DNA of 64,000 nucleotides from Mesorhizobium sp. WSM3860 (GTDB lineage: Bacteria; Pseudomonadota; Alphaproteobacteria; Rhizobiales; Rhizobiaceae): the NCBI RefSeq assembly GCF_002294995.1, contig NZ_NSGF01000011.1, positions 62,001 through 126,000 on the forward strand, read 5' to 3'. This document shows positions 35,645 to 43,486 of this stretch, one piece after another. The stretch's first letter is position 1, and each line of letters starts with the position of its first letter. Position numbers and translations under genes: made by a program. Below the pieces are notes generated by a model that was given only the letters and a program-made list of their open reading frames with translations, made no database searches and was not told the origin of the DNA.

Positions 35645-36451
35645 TCAGATCGCCGGCGTCTGCCGGATGGGGTTGCCCTGCAGGTATTGCGCGTACGGCG
35701 CCTGGACGAGCCAGCCGGCGTCGACCGGCAGCGTGACACCGGTGATCGAGGCGGCTCGATCGGAGCAGAGGAACAGCGCCGCCTCGGCGACGTCGCGCGG
35801 CTCGACGAAGCGGCGCAGCGCGGTGGTGGCCTGGATCGCGTCCGGGTTGCGCTCGCCCCTGGCAATCCTGGCCTTCAGCCCGTCGGAGAGGGTATAGCCC
35901 GGCGCTATGGCGTTTACACGGACTCCATGCGGGCCGAGTTCGGCGGCCAGGATCTGGGTGAGCGCCAGGACCGCATGCTTTCCGGGCGTGTAGGCCGGAA
36001 GCGACAGCGGCGCGAAGGAGGCGAGCGAACCGACATTGAGGATCGCGCCGCGTCCGGCGGCCGACATCAGCCGCCCGAACAGCTGGCAGCCAAGCAGCGT
36101 ACCGCGATAGTTGATCCGCCACATCTGCTCGTCTTCGGTGAGGTCCTGGTCGAGCACATGCTTGCCGCTCTGCAGGATGCCGGCGCAGTTGACCACGACA
36201 TGAGGCGTGCCGAACGCATTGCTGACGTCATCCGCCAGCGCTTCGACGGAAGCGGGATCGCCGACATCGGTCTGGACAAACACGGCGCGCGGGGCGCCGG
36301 CGCTCTCGCAGGCCTCGGCAGCTTCCTTGCCGCGGCTCGCGTCCCGGCCGGCGACGACCACCTGATAGCCGTCCTCGGCGAAGCGCTGCGCAATAGCGCG
36401 GCCGATCCCGGACGTGCCGCCGATGACAACGGCAGTCGAAGCCTCAGCCAT
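35645..36451 (-). CDS. Short-chain dehydrogenase/reductase (SDR)
   Basis: NAD(P)-dependent oxidoreductase. 268 aa with IGGTSGIGRAIAQRF (residues 10-24), VVNCAGILQSG and a catalytic YTPGKHAVL (Y-x3-K). The C-terminal part has ASITGVTLPVDAGWLVQAPY. It overlaps the shikimate-dehydrogenase-like gene by eight bases and precedes the ridA gene by 14 bp, within one operon. The substrate is unknown; polyols or hydroxy acids are typical for the family. Confidence 0.87.
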   Translation of the reverse strand: MAEASTAVVIGGTSGIGRAIAQRFAEDGYQVVVAGRDASRGKEAAEACESAGAPRAVFVQTDVGDPASVEALADDVSNAFGTPHVVVNCAGILQSGKHVLDQDLTEDEQMWRINYRGTLLGCQLFGRLMSAAGRGAILNVGSLASFAPLSLPAYTPGKHAVLALTQILAAELGPHGVRVNAIAPGYTLSDGLKARIARGERNPDAIQATTALRRFVEPRDVAEAALFLCSDRAASITGVTLPVDAGWLVQAPYAQYLQGNPIRQTPAI

Positions 36452-37256
36452 TGCGGCGATCCTTTCGCTCGATGTCGAAGAATGCGGCCATGGCCTCGAC
36501 CTGGAAATCCATCATCGGGCGTCCGGGCTGGATGCGGCAGCCGATCTCTTTCGCCGCCTTGAGCAGGGCCGTTTCGGCCGGCTCCATGATGATGTCGACC
36601 ACCGTCATCTCCGGCGTCAGCTTGCTCACATCCATCGGCAGCGGATCGCCGGCCTTCAGTCCGGAGGGCGTCGCGTTGACCGCCATGTCCATTCCGGACG
36701 GATCGGGCTCGCCGACCTCGATGCGGCAATCGGGGAAGGACTTGTTGACCAGCGAAGCAAGCTTTTGCGCGCGTTCCCTGTCGATGTCGGCCAGACGGAT
36801 TTCCGCGGCTCCTTCCTCGGCCAGGCAATAGGTCAGCGAGGCGCCCGCGCCGCCGGCACCGACCTGGAGGATGCGCCGGCCGGCGATCCGGTGTCCGCCT
36901 GCCTTCAAGCCGTCTATGAAGCCGACACCGTCGAAATTGTCGGCATACCAGGTGCCGTCCGCCTGCCGGCGCACGGAATTCGCGCTCTGCACGCGCGCGG
37001 CGCGGTCGTGCGCGGCGGCGCATCTGTGGTAGACCGGGACCTTGTAGGGCACCGAGATGATGACGCCGCGGATGTTCTCCGCCGCCGTGATGCCGGCCCA
37101 GAAAGTATCGAAGTCTTCCGGACGGCAGCTCAGCGGCACCATCAGGCTGTCGAGCCCCTTCTGCTCGAAGATCTCGTTGAAAATGCCAGGGCTTTTCGCG
37201 TGGCCCACGGGATGGGCCAGCATGACGAAGACATCGGCCTTGCCGGTTCCGCGCAT
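36444..37256 (-). CDS. Shikimate/quinate dehydrogenase-like (AroE family) catabolic paralogue
   Basis: NAD(P)-dependent dehydrogenase. 270 aa from ATG 37256 (MRGTGKADVFVMLAHPVGHA). The N-terminal substrate domain has GHAKSPGIFN and the catalytic lysine K72 in IISVPYK (usually TVPHK), with DNFDGVGFIDGL supplying the conserved Asp. The Rossmann domain has QVGAGGAGASLTYCLAEEG, and NATPSGLKAGDP follows. It lies in a catabolic operon next to a 3-hydroxyisobutyrate-dehydrogenase-like gene, four bases after it, so a degradative or non-shikimate role (YdiB-, quinate- or SdhL-type) is more likely than aromatic biosynthesis. Confidence 0.8.
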   Translation of the reverse strand: MRGTGKADVFVMLAHPVGHAKSPGIFNEIFEQKGLDSLMVPLSCRPEDFDTFWAGITAAENIRGVIISVPYKVPVYHRCAAAHDRAARVQSANSVRRQADGTWYADNFDGVGFIDGLKAGGHRIAGRRILQVGAGGAGASLTYCLAEEGAAEIRLADIDRERAQKLASLVNKSFPDCRIEVGEPDPSGMDMAVNATPSGLKAGDPLPMDVSKLTPEMTVVDIIMEPAETALLKAAKEIGCRIQPGRPMMDFQVEAMAAFFDIERKDRRNG

Positions 37257-37260
37257 CGGT

Positions 37261-38151
37261 TCACTCCTTTCCGTTTGACAGTTCATGATCGCTCAGGACC
37301 TCGAGGGCCCGGACGAGCGACGAGTGGTCTGCTTCCGCGCCGTCCGGGCGGGCCGCACAGGCATTCATCAGTTGCTGCGCCAGCGCCGTGCTCGGCAGGG
37401 CGGCTCCAAGCGCGCGGGCGCTTTCGAGCGCCAGATTGAGATCCTTCTGGTGCAGGCGGATGCGGAAGCCCGGCGCGAAGGTGCGGGCGATCATGCGCTC
37501 GCCATGCACTTCGAGCACGCGGGACGAGGCGAAGCCGCCCATCAGCGCGCTTCGGACCTTGGCCGGATCGCAGCCCGCTTTGCTGGCAAAGACAAGCGCT
37601 TCGGCGACGGCTTCGATGTTGAGCGCGACGATGATCTGGTTGGCTATCTTGCAGGTCTGGCCGGCGCCGTTCTTCTCGCCGATCAGGGTGATATTCTTGC
37701 CGAGCTTCTCAAAGATGGGCAGCGCACGCTCGAATTCGGCAGCCGGCCCGCCGACCATGATGGTGAGACTCGCCGCCTTGGCGCCGACCTCGCCGCCGGA
37801 TACGGGTGCGTCGAGGAAGCCGGTTCCCGCTTCCCTGAATTTCGCCGCGAATTCCGCGGTGGCGATCGGGCTGATCGAGCTCATGTCGATGACCAGCTTG
37901 CCGGCTGAAATCCCTTCGAGTACGCCACTCGGCCCGAGCAGGACGCGCTCCACGTCGGGCGTATCGGGCAGCATGATGATGATGATTTCGGCAAGCCGCG
38001 CGACTTCGGCAGGAGAAGCCAGCACTGACGCTTTCAAATCGGCAGGCAGGGGAGAGCGATTGAGCACCGTGACGATCTCGTGCCCGGCATCGGCAAGATG
38101 CCGCGCCATGGGCGCGCCCATGACGCCAAGTCCGATGAAGCCAATTTTCAT
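37261..38151 (-). CDS. 3-hydroxyisobutyrate/tartronate-semialdehyde reductase-type dehydrogenase
   Basis: Beta-hydroxyacid dehydrogenase. 296 aa from ATG 38151 with GGGAG six bases upstream; an in-frame TTG two codons earlier is less likely. MKIGFIGLGVMGAPMARHLA is the classic N-terminal NAD motif. PVSGGEVGAKAASLTIMVGG is the substrate-binding segment and GAGQTCKIANQIIV carries the catalytic lysine. Members reduce tartronate semialdehyde (GarR/GlxR) or oxidise 3-hydroxyisobutyrate. It is the first gene of the minus-strand operon, divergent from an HpaI-type aldolase gene. That pairing is well known for GarL-GarR in aldarate catabolism, where the aldolase releases tartronate semialdehyde for the reductase. 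Confidence 0.85.
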   Translation of the reverse strand: MKIGFIGLGVMGAPMARHLADAGHEIVTVLNRSPLPADLKASVLASPAEVARLAEIIIIMLPDTPDVERVLLGPSGVLEGISAGKLVIDMSSISPIATAEFAAKFREAGTGFLDAPVSGGEVGAKAASLTIMVGGPAAEFERALPIFEKLGKNITLIGEKNGAGQTCKIANQIIVALNIEAVAEALVFASKAGCDPAKVRSALMGGFASSRVLEVHGERMIARTFAPGFRIRLHQKDLNLALESARALGAALPSTALAQQLMNACAARPDGAEADHSSLVRALEVLSDHELSNGKE

Positions 38152-38197
38152 GCGCAACTCCCGTGCTCACCAGAGCGTCTTGCGGCTCAATGAAGGC

Positions 38198-38218
38198 GTA
38201 TGATATAGGACATCATAC
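38198..38218. promoter_or_regulatory. Perfect 7-bp inverted repeat between divergent operons
   Basis: GTATGAT-N7-ATCATAC, a perfect inverted repeat in an AT-rich stretch between the dehydrogenase operon (start 38151) and the aldolase gene (start 38261). Size and symmetry fit an operator for a GntR/FCD repressor such as the one at 34418-35206. This is inference; binding is not shown. Confidence 0.6.
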
Positions 38219-38260
38219 AAATTTCAATGCATCTTCTTTCCGCAGGAGACCGATCGCAAA

Positions 38261-39025
38261 ATGCAAGAGCGCGTCAATTCGCTGAAGGCGGCCGTTCAGG
38301 CCGGCCGGCCCCATATCGGCATCTGGTGCTCGCTGGCTTCAGCGCTGACCACGGAAGTGGTGGCTGGTTCCGGAGCGGGCTGGCTGCTGATCGACGGCGA
38401 GCACAGCCCCAACGATCTGCGCAGCATCATGGCGCAGCTTCAGGTCGCGGCGGCATTTCCGTGCGAGGCGGTGGTGCGCCTGCCGTCCGACGATCCCAAC
38501 CTGATGAAGCAGGCCCTGGATGTCGGCGCCCGCAGCCTGATGATCCCGAATGTGCGGACGGCGGAGCAGGCGCGCGCAATTGTCGCGGCGATGACCTATG
38601 CTCCGGGCGGCTTCCGCGGCTTCTCGGTCGGCCACCGAGCCAACGCCTTCGGCCGCATCGCCGGCTATCATGCGAAAGCGCGCGAGCAGCAGCTGCTGGC
38701 CTTGCAGATCGAGGACGAGTCCGGCGTCGCCAATGCGGCTGAGATCGCAGCGGTGGATGGCGTGGACGTTCTGTTTGTCGGGCCCGGCGATCTTTCCACG
38801 AATATGGGCGCGATGGGCAATCCCGGCGCTGCGCATGTGCAGGAAGCGATCGCGTCCGTGCGCAAGGCCGCGGCTGCGGCAGGGAAGGCGAGCGGGATTT
38901 TGGCTCCCGTGAAGGCCGACGCCGACCGCTATCTCGCCGAAGGCTTCACCATGGTTGCCGTCGGCTCCGACCTCGGCCTGCTGGCGCGAGGCTCGGACGC
39001 CCTGATTGCGTCGTTCAACCGCTAG
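38261..39025 (+). CDS. HpcH/HpaI-type class II aldolase (pyruvate-forming)
   Basis: Divalent-metal aldolase that splits a 2-oxo-hydroxy acid into pyruvate and an aldehyde. 254 aa. IGIWCSLASALTTEVVAGSG, LLIDGEHSPND with the catalytic histidine, AVVRLPSDDPNLMKQALDVG, and metal ligands in LQIEDESG and FVGPGDLS are all family-typical (4-hydroxy-2-oxoheptanedioate and 5-keto-4-deoxyglucarate aldolases). AGGAG lies upstream of ATG 38261. It is divergent from the tartronate-semialdehyde-reductase-like gene and followed 14 bp later by an FAD oxidoreductase. The aldehyde product is unknown. Confidence 0.88.
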   Translation: MQERVNSLKAAVQAGRPHIGIWCSLASALTTEVVAGSGAGWLLIDGEHSPNDLRSIMAQLQVAAAFPCEAVVRLPSDDPNLMKQALDVGARSLMIPNVRTAEQARAIVAAMTYAPGGFRGFSVGHRANAFGRIAGYHAKAREQQLLALQIEDESGVANAAEIAAVDGVDVLFVGPGDLSTNMGAMGNPGAAHVQEAIASVRKAAAAAGKASGILAPVKADADRYLAEGFTMVAVGSDLGLLARGSDALIASFNR

Positions 39026-39039
39026 ACTCGGAGACGGCC

Positions 39040-40257
39040 GTGGCGATCCCCCCTTACAAAGCACCCTCGCGCAACGCCTACGACATCGTCATCGTCGGCG
39101 GTGCGGTCATCGGCTCGTCGACGGCCTATTGGCTGAGCCGGGCGCTCGGCAGCGGCGCCTCGATCCTCGTGGTCGAGCGCGACTCCAGCTACGAATTCTC
39201 CTCGACCGCGCTCTCCACCAGCGCCATCCGCCAGCAATATTCCAATCCGATCAATGTGAAGATCAGCCAGTTCGGCATCGGGATCATCCGCAGTTTCCAG
39301 GAGCGGATGGCGCCTTTTTACATGAACGAGCCGGCACCCGATCTCGGCTTCAAGGAACACGGATACCTCTATTGCTGCTCGCCGGAAGGAGTGGAGGCGG
39401 CCAAGGAGCGGGTCGAGCTGCAGCGCAGCCTCGGCGCCCACACCGTCTTCCTCGAGCCGGGTCCGCTGAAGGAACGCTTCCCCTGGCTGAATGTCGACGA
39501 TCTCGGCGGCGGTTCCTGGGGCGCGCGCGAAGAGGGCTGGTTCGATTCCATGGGCATGTTGAACGGCTTCCGCCGGGCCGCCCGCGCCAGCGGGGTCGAA
39601 TATATCGACAATGCCGTGACCGGACTGGATGTCGTCGATGGGCGGGTTGTCTCCGCTCGGCTTGCGACCGGCGAGACAGTCGCTTGCGGAACCTTGGTCA
39701 ATGCCGCCGGCCCGCGAGCGCAGCAGGTCGCTGCCATGGCCGGCCTTTCCATCCCGGTCGCCCCCTACAAGCGCTACAGCTTCGTCTTCGCCAGCGCCAA
39801 CCCGATCCCTGGGCGGATGCCCAACGTCATCGACCTTTCCGGCACCTTCGTGCGCCCGGAAGGCCAGCTCTTCCTCACCGGCAACACGCCGCAGGGCGAC
39901 GGACCGGCCGACTATGACGACTTCGAGATGCATTTCGAGGAGTTCGACGACTATATCTGGCCGGCGCTGTGGCACCGCATCCCGGCCTTCGACGCGCTGA
40001 AGGTCCAGACGAGCTGGACCGGCCACTACGAATACAACATGCTCGACCACAACGGCATCGTCGGCTTTCACCCGGAGGTTAAGAACTTTATGTTTGCCAA
40101 CGGCTTCTCTGGGCACGGCCTGCAGCAGTCGCCCGCGGTCGGCCGGGCAGTGTCGGAGCTCATCGTTCACGGCGCCTTCCAGACGCTCGACCTGTCGCCG
40201 TTCTGCTACGAGCGCATCCCTCGCAACGACCCGTTCCTCGAAGAAGCGGTGATCTGA
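39040..40257 (+). CDS. FAD-dependent amine/hydroxyacid oxidoreductase (DadA/FOXRED1-like)
   Basis: DAO-family flavoprotein. 405 aa from GTG 39040 (VAIPPYKAPSRNAYDIVIVG), with GGAG seven bases upstream. FAD motif DIVIVGGAVIGSSTAYWLS near residues 15-33; SSTALSTSAIRQQYSNPIN and GYLYCCSPEGVE follow; the C-terminal GFSGHGLQQSPAVGRAVSEL completes FAD binding. It resembles sarcosine, D-amino acid or FOXRED1-like oxidoreductases. With RidA nearby, oxidation of an amine to an imine is plausible. It is the second gene of the plus-strand operon and converges on nasA, with 16 bp between them. Confidence 0.85.
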   Translation: MAIPPYKAPSRNAYDIVIVGGAVIGSSTAYWLSRALGSGASILVVERDSSYEFSSTALSTSAIRQQYSNPINVKISQFGIGIIRSFQERMAPFYMNEPAPDLGFKEHGYLYCCSPEGVEAAKERVELQRSLGAHTVFLEPGPLKERFPWLNVDDLGGGSWGAREEGWFDSMGMLNGFRRAARASGVEYIDNAVTGLDVVDGRVVSARLATGETVACGTLVNAAGPRAQQVAAMAGLSIPVAPYKRYSFVFASANPIPGRMPNVIDLSGTFVRPEGQLFLTGNTPQGDGPADYDDFEMHFEEFDDYIWPALWHRIPAFDALKVQTSWTGHYEYNMLDHNGIVGFHPEVKNFMFANGFSGHGLQQSPAVGRAVSELIVHGAFQTLDLSPFCYERIPRNDPFLEEAVI

Positions 40258-40273
40258 ACGGTTCCGGCGAATT

Positions 40274-42943
40274 TCACTCGGCGGCCTGAACGTGCCTTGC
40301 GTCGATGATCGCCCTTATCTCCGAGCGGCACGAGCCGCAGTTGGTGCCGGCGCGCAGCGTCGAGCCGATCGCCTCCAGACTGTCGCATCCCGCCGCGACC
40401 GCCGAAGCGACCTGGTTGACGCCGATGTGGAAGCATGAGCACACGACCCGCCCGATGGCGGGCATCGGCGCTGGTGAACGCCCGGATAGAAGCGCATGCC
40501 GATCGGCTGTCGACAGCGCCTGGCGGCTGGCCAGCAGCGAGACCAGCCAGTCCCGCGTGGGCAACTGGTCTGGAGCGGCGACCAGCAGGGCCTCAGCCAT
40601 GGCGCCGCCTTCGTCGATCGCAGCGGCACGATAGGCCAGCCCCCGGCGATCGGTGTATTCGAGCAGATGATCCTGCCGTTGGACGCCAAGCAGCTTGCGC
40701 GCCAGAAGAATGCCCTGGTCGGGCGGCTCGGTCCCGGTCAGCTCGTAGACCCAGCCGCCTTCGACCGCCAGCCTGCTCCAATGGACGAAACCGGTCGGCC
40801 TGAGATTCCGCCGTGTGATGAGCACACCGGCCCATCCAGTGTTTTCGCGCACAATTCTGACTGGGACATGCTTCAGCTCCGGCTGGCCGGAATGCGGATC
40901 GCTGACCGGCGAGGACAGCAGGCCCGCGGCGGCCCTGGCCGCGAACTGGCCGCTCCAATGCATGGGCATGAAGGCATGGCCGCGCCGCTGCGCCTCGGCC
41001 ACGCGTACCTTCGCGCGCACAAAGCCGAAGCGGGTCGACAGATGGGCGAGATCGCCATCCTTGAGCTGGTGCGCGGCCGCATCCGCCGGATTGAGGTCCA
41101 CCGCCGGTTCCGGCGCGTTGGCCATCAGGCGCGGCACGGTGCCGGTGCGCGTCATGGTGTGCCACTGGTCGCGCAGCCGGCCCGTGTTCAAGGCAAGCGG
41201 ATAGTCCGCATCGACTGTGAACGCCGTCGCCTCCTGCCGCACCGGCACGAAGCGCGCACGGCCGTCCGGTGTCGGGAAACGACCGTCGGCAAACAATCTC
41301 GTCTGGCACTCACGCCTCTCTGGTGCCGGCCAGTGGCGCGGCGCGAAGCCAGCATAGCCCGCATCGCTGATATCCGTCAGGCCGCCCAGATCGAACTGGC
41401 GCTCGCCATTGTTCTCGAAGGCCGACAGCGCGGCATGCTCGCGGAAGATTTCGGCCGGCGTCCGGTAGGCAAAAGCATCGCCAAATCCCATGCGCGCGGC
41501 GACCTCGCAGATGATGCGCCAGTCGGCTGTCACTTCGCCCGGCGACGGCACGAACGGCCGCTGACGCGAGAGGCGCCGTTCCGAATTGGTGACCGTGCCG
41601 TCCTTCTCGCCCCAGGCGGCGGCCGGCAGCAGCACGTCGGCATAGCGCGTGGTGTCGGTGCGGGTCACATCCGAGACCGCGACGAAATCGCATTTGGACA
41701 GGGCAGCGCGCACGCGCGACGCATCCGGCATGCTCACCGCCGGATTGGTACCCATGACCCACAGCGCCTTGATGCGGCCGTCTGCAACCGCCTGGAACAT
41801 GTCCACGGCCTTCAGGCCGGCCCGCCGCGCGATGCCGGGCGCCTTCCAGAAGCGGGAGACGCGGTCGATGCCGGCGGGATCCGCAAAGTCCACATGTGCG
41901 GCAAGCTGGTTGGCCAGGCCTCCAACCTCGCGGCCGCCCATCGCGTTCGGCTGCCCGGTGACCGAGAACGGCCCCATGCCAGGCTTGCCGATGCGGCCGG
42001 TGGCGAGGTGGCAGTTGATAATGGCGTTGACCTTGTCGGTTCCATGCGCCGACTGATTGACCCCTTGGCTGTAGACGGTGACCGTCCGCTCGGTGTCGGC
42101 GAAAAGCTCATAGAAAGCCTGGACATGGGCGGCCGCCAGCCCGCATCCCTTGGCGACGCGCGCGATCGAGGGCGCGTCGGCGCCGGCGAGCGAAGCCGCT
42201 GCATCGAAGCCCGATGTATGGTCGCGGACGAAATCGGCATCGATCTTTCCGGCCAGCGCGAGATGCGCGAGCAGCCCATTGAACAACAGCACGTCCGTGC
42301 CTGGATCGAGCGCCAGATGTAGGTCGCACTCGTCGGCCGTGGCGGTGCGGCGCGGATCGATGACGACGATCCTCGTGCCGCGTTCGCTGCGTGCCGCAAG
42401 CATGCGCTGGTAGAGCACCGGATGGCACCATGCGGTATTGGAGCCGGTGAGCACGATGAGGTCGGCGTGCTCGAAATCCTCATAGACACCGGGAACGATG
42501 TCCTCGCCGAAAGCGCGGCGGTGGCCGGCGACGGACGACGCCATGCACAGCCGCGAATTGGTATCGATATTGGCCGAACCGATGAAGCCCTTCATCAGCT
42601 TGTTGGCGACGTAGTAGTCTTCGGTAAGCAACTGACCGGAGACATAGAAGGCGACCGAGTCCGGCCCATGCTCGGCAATCGCCTGCGAGAATTTCGCGGC
42701 GACGAGGTCGAGCGCTTCGTCCCAACTCGCCTGCTTGCCTTGGATTTCCGGCTGAAGCAAGCGACCATCGAGGCCAAGCGTTTCGCCAAGCGCGGCACCC
42801 TTAGAGCAAAGGCGGCCAAAATTGGCCGGGTGGTCGGGATCGCCCCGGACGGTTGCCTTGCCATCCGCGGCGATCTCGGCCAGCACGCCGCATCCCACCC
42901 CGCAATAGGGGCAGGTGGTCCTCACCTCGCGTGCTTCTTCCAT
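40274..42943 (-). CDS. nasA: Assimilatory nitrate reductase catalytic subunit
   Basis: Molybdopterin enzyme reducing nitrate to nitrite in the cytoplasm. 889 aa. An N-terminal [4Fe-4S] site CPYCGVGCGV (residues 11-20) and RLCSKGAALGETLG; a MopB core with MGTNPAVSMPDASRVRAAL and a MopB-dinucleotide-binding C-terminal domain (LNTGRLRDQWHTMTRTG). At the end is a BFD-like [2Fe-2S] domain, VVCSCFHIGVNQVASAVAAG ... TNCGSCRSEI, found in NasA-type enzymes that take electrons from an NADH partner or ferredoxin. Start ATG 42943 lies two bases after nirD. It is the last gene of the operon. Confidence 0.95.
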   Translation of the reverse strand: MEEAREVRTTCPYCGVGCGVLAEIAADGKATVRGDPDHPANFGRLCSKGAALGETLGLDGRLLQPEIQGKQASWDEALDLVAAKFSQAIAEHGPDSVAFYVSGQLLTEDYYVANKLMKGFIGSANIDTNSRLCMASSVAGHRRAFGEDIVPGVYEDFEHADLIVLTGSNTAWCHPVLYQRMLAARSERGTRIVVIDPRRTATADECDLHLALDPGTDVLLFNGLLAHLALAGKIDADFVRDHTSGFDAAASLAGADAPSIARVAKGCGLAAAHVQAFYELFADTERTVTVYSQGVNQSAHGTDKVNAIINCHLATGRIGKPGMGPFSVTGQPNAMGGREVGGLANQLAAHVDFADPAGIDRVSRFWKAPGIARRAGLKAVDMFQAVADGRIKALWVMGTNPAVSMPDASRVRAALSKCDFVAVSDVTRTDTTRYADVLLPAAAWGEKDGTVTNSERRLSRQRPFVPSPGEVTADWRIICEVAARMGFGDAFAYRTPAEIFREHAALSAFENNGERQFDLGGLTDISDAGYAGFAPRHWPAPERRECQTRLFADGRFPTPDGRARFVPVRQEATAFTVDADYPLALNTGRLRDQWHTMTRTGTVPRLMANAPEPAVDLNPADAAAHQLKDGDLAHLSTRFGFVRAKVRVAEAQRRGHAFMPMHWSGQFAARAAAGLLSSPVSDPHSGQPELKHVPVRIVRENTGWAGVLITRRNLRPTGFVHWSRLAVEGGWVYELTGTEPPDQGILLARKLLGVQRQDHLLEYTDRRGLAYRAAAIDEGGAMAEALLVAAPDQLPTRDWLVSLLASRQALSTADRHALLSGRSPAPMPAIGRVVCSCFHIGVNQVASAVAAGCDSLEAIGSTLRAGTNCGSCRSEIRAIIDARHVQAAE

Positions 42944-42945
42944 GC

Positions 42946-43275
42946 TCAGGCCGCTTTCGAGGCCAGAGCATCAAGCGCGATGAAGAGCCGCTCGCCTTCG
43001 ATCCTGACCGGGATCGTCCTAACCGAGCCTTCGTCGGCGCCGAGCGCCCTGCCGGTCTCCAGCGAGATCACCCAGTTGTGCAGCGGACAGGTCACCGCCG
43101 CGCCATGAACGATGCCCTGGCTGAGCGGCCCGCCCTTGTGCGGGCAGTGGTCCTCGATGGCAAAGACCTGGTCATCCGCGGTGCGGAAGACGGCGATCTT
43201 GCCCTGCGGGGTGGCCACGCAACGCGCACCGCGGCGAGGGATGTCGCAAAGAGAGCCGATCGATGTCCAGGTCAT
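42946..43275 (-). CDS. nirD: Nitrite reductase [NAD(P)H] small subunit
   Basis: Rieske-like small subunit of the assimilatory nitrite reductase. 109 aa. The two cluster motifs are CPHKGG and CPLHNW, both complete, so it may carry a real [2Fe-2S] cluster; many NirD proteins lack one or more ligands. It partners NirB to reduce nitrite to ammonia with NAD(P)H. nasA begins two bases behind it. It is separated from nirB by a 211-bp gap holding a palindromic repeat. Confidence 0.93.
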   Translation of the reverse strand: MTWTSIGSLCDIPRRGARCVATPQGKIAVFRTADDQVFAIEDHCPHKGGPLSQGIVHGAAVTCPLHNWVISLETGRALGADEGSVRTIPVRIEGERLFIALDALASKAA

Positions 43276-43307
43276 TGAGTCGCCTTTGCTTGATATGAAT
43301 GCGCCCA

Positions 43308-43469
43308 GGCACCCCCCTCTGTCCCGCCGGACATCTCCCCCTCAAGGGGGGAGATTGGCAGCTTCGGGCTCGCCGCCCCTTCTGCAACGCTGGTGATTTT
43401 AAAAGGCCGCAATGAAAGCTGATCTCCCCCCTTGCGGGGGAGATGGCCGGCAGGCCAGAGGGGGGTGCC
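43308..43469. repeat. Intergenic palindromic repeat element between nirB and nirD
   Basis: Two inverted copies of about 50 bp (43308-43360 and 43420-43469) separated by about 60 bp. Each copy begins or ends with GGCACCCCCCTCTG and contains a C-run/G-run hairpin (43333-43355 and 43422-43444). The two copies can also pair with each other. Such elements are dispersed between genes in rhizobia (RIME-like); membership in a known family is from memory and not checked. It sits inside the nas operon, so it would be transcribed as a strong RNA structure. Confidence 0.8.
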
Positions 43470-43486
43470 TCGCGCTGACATCTCCA

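Noticed and set aside
40496..42322. A 608-codon plus-strand frame opposite nasA
   Set aside because: Antisense shadow of a well-conserved molybdoenzyme gene.
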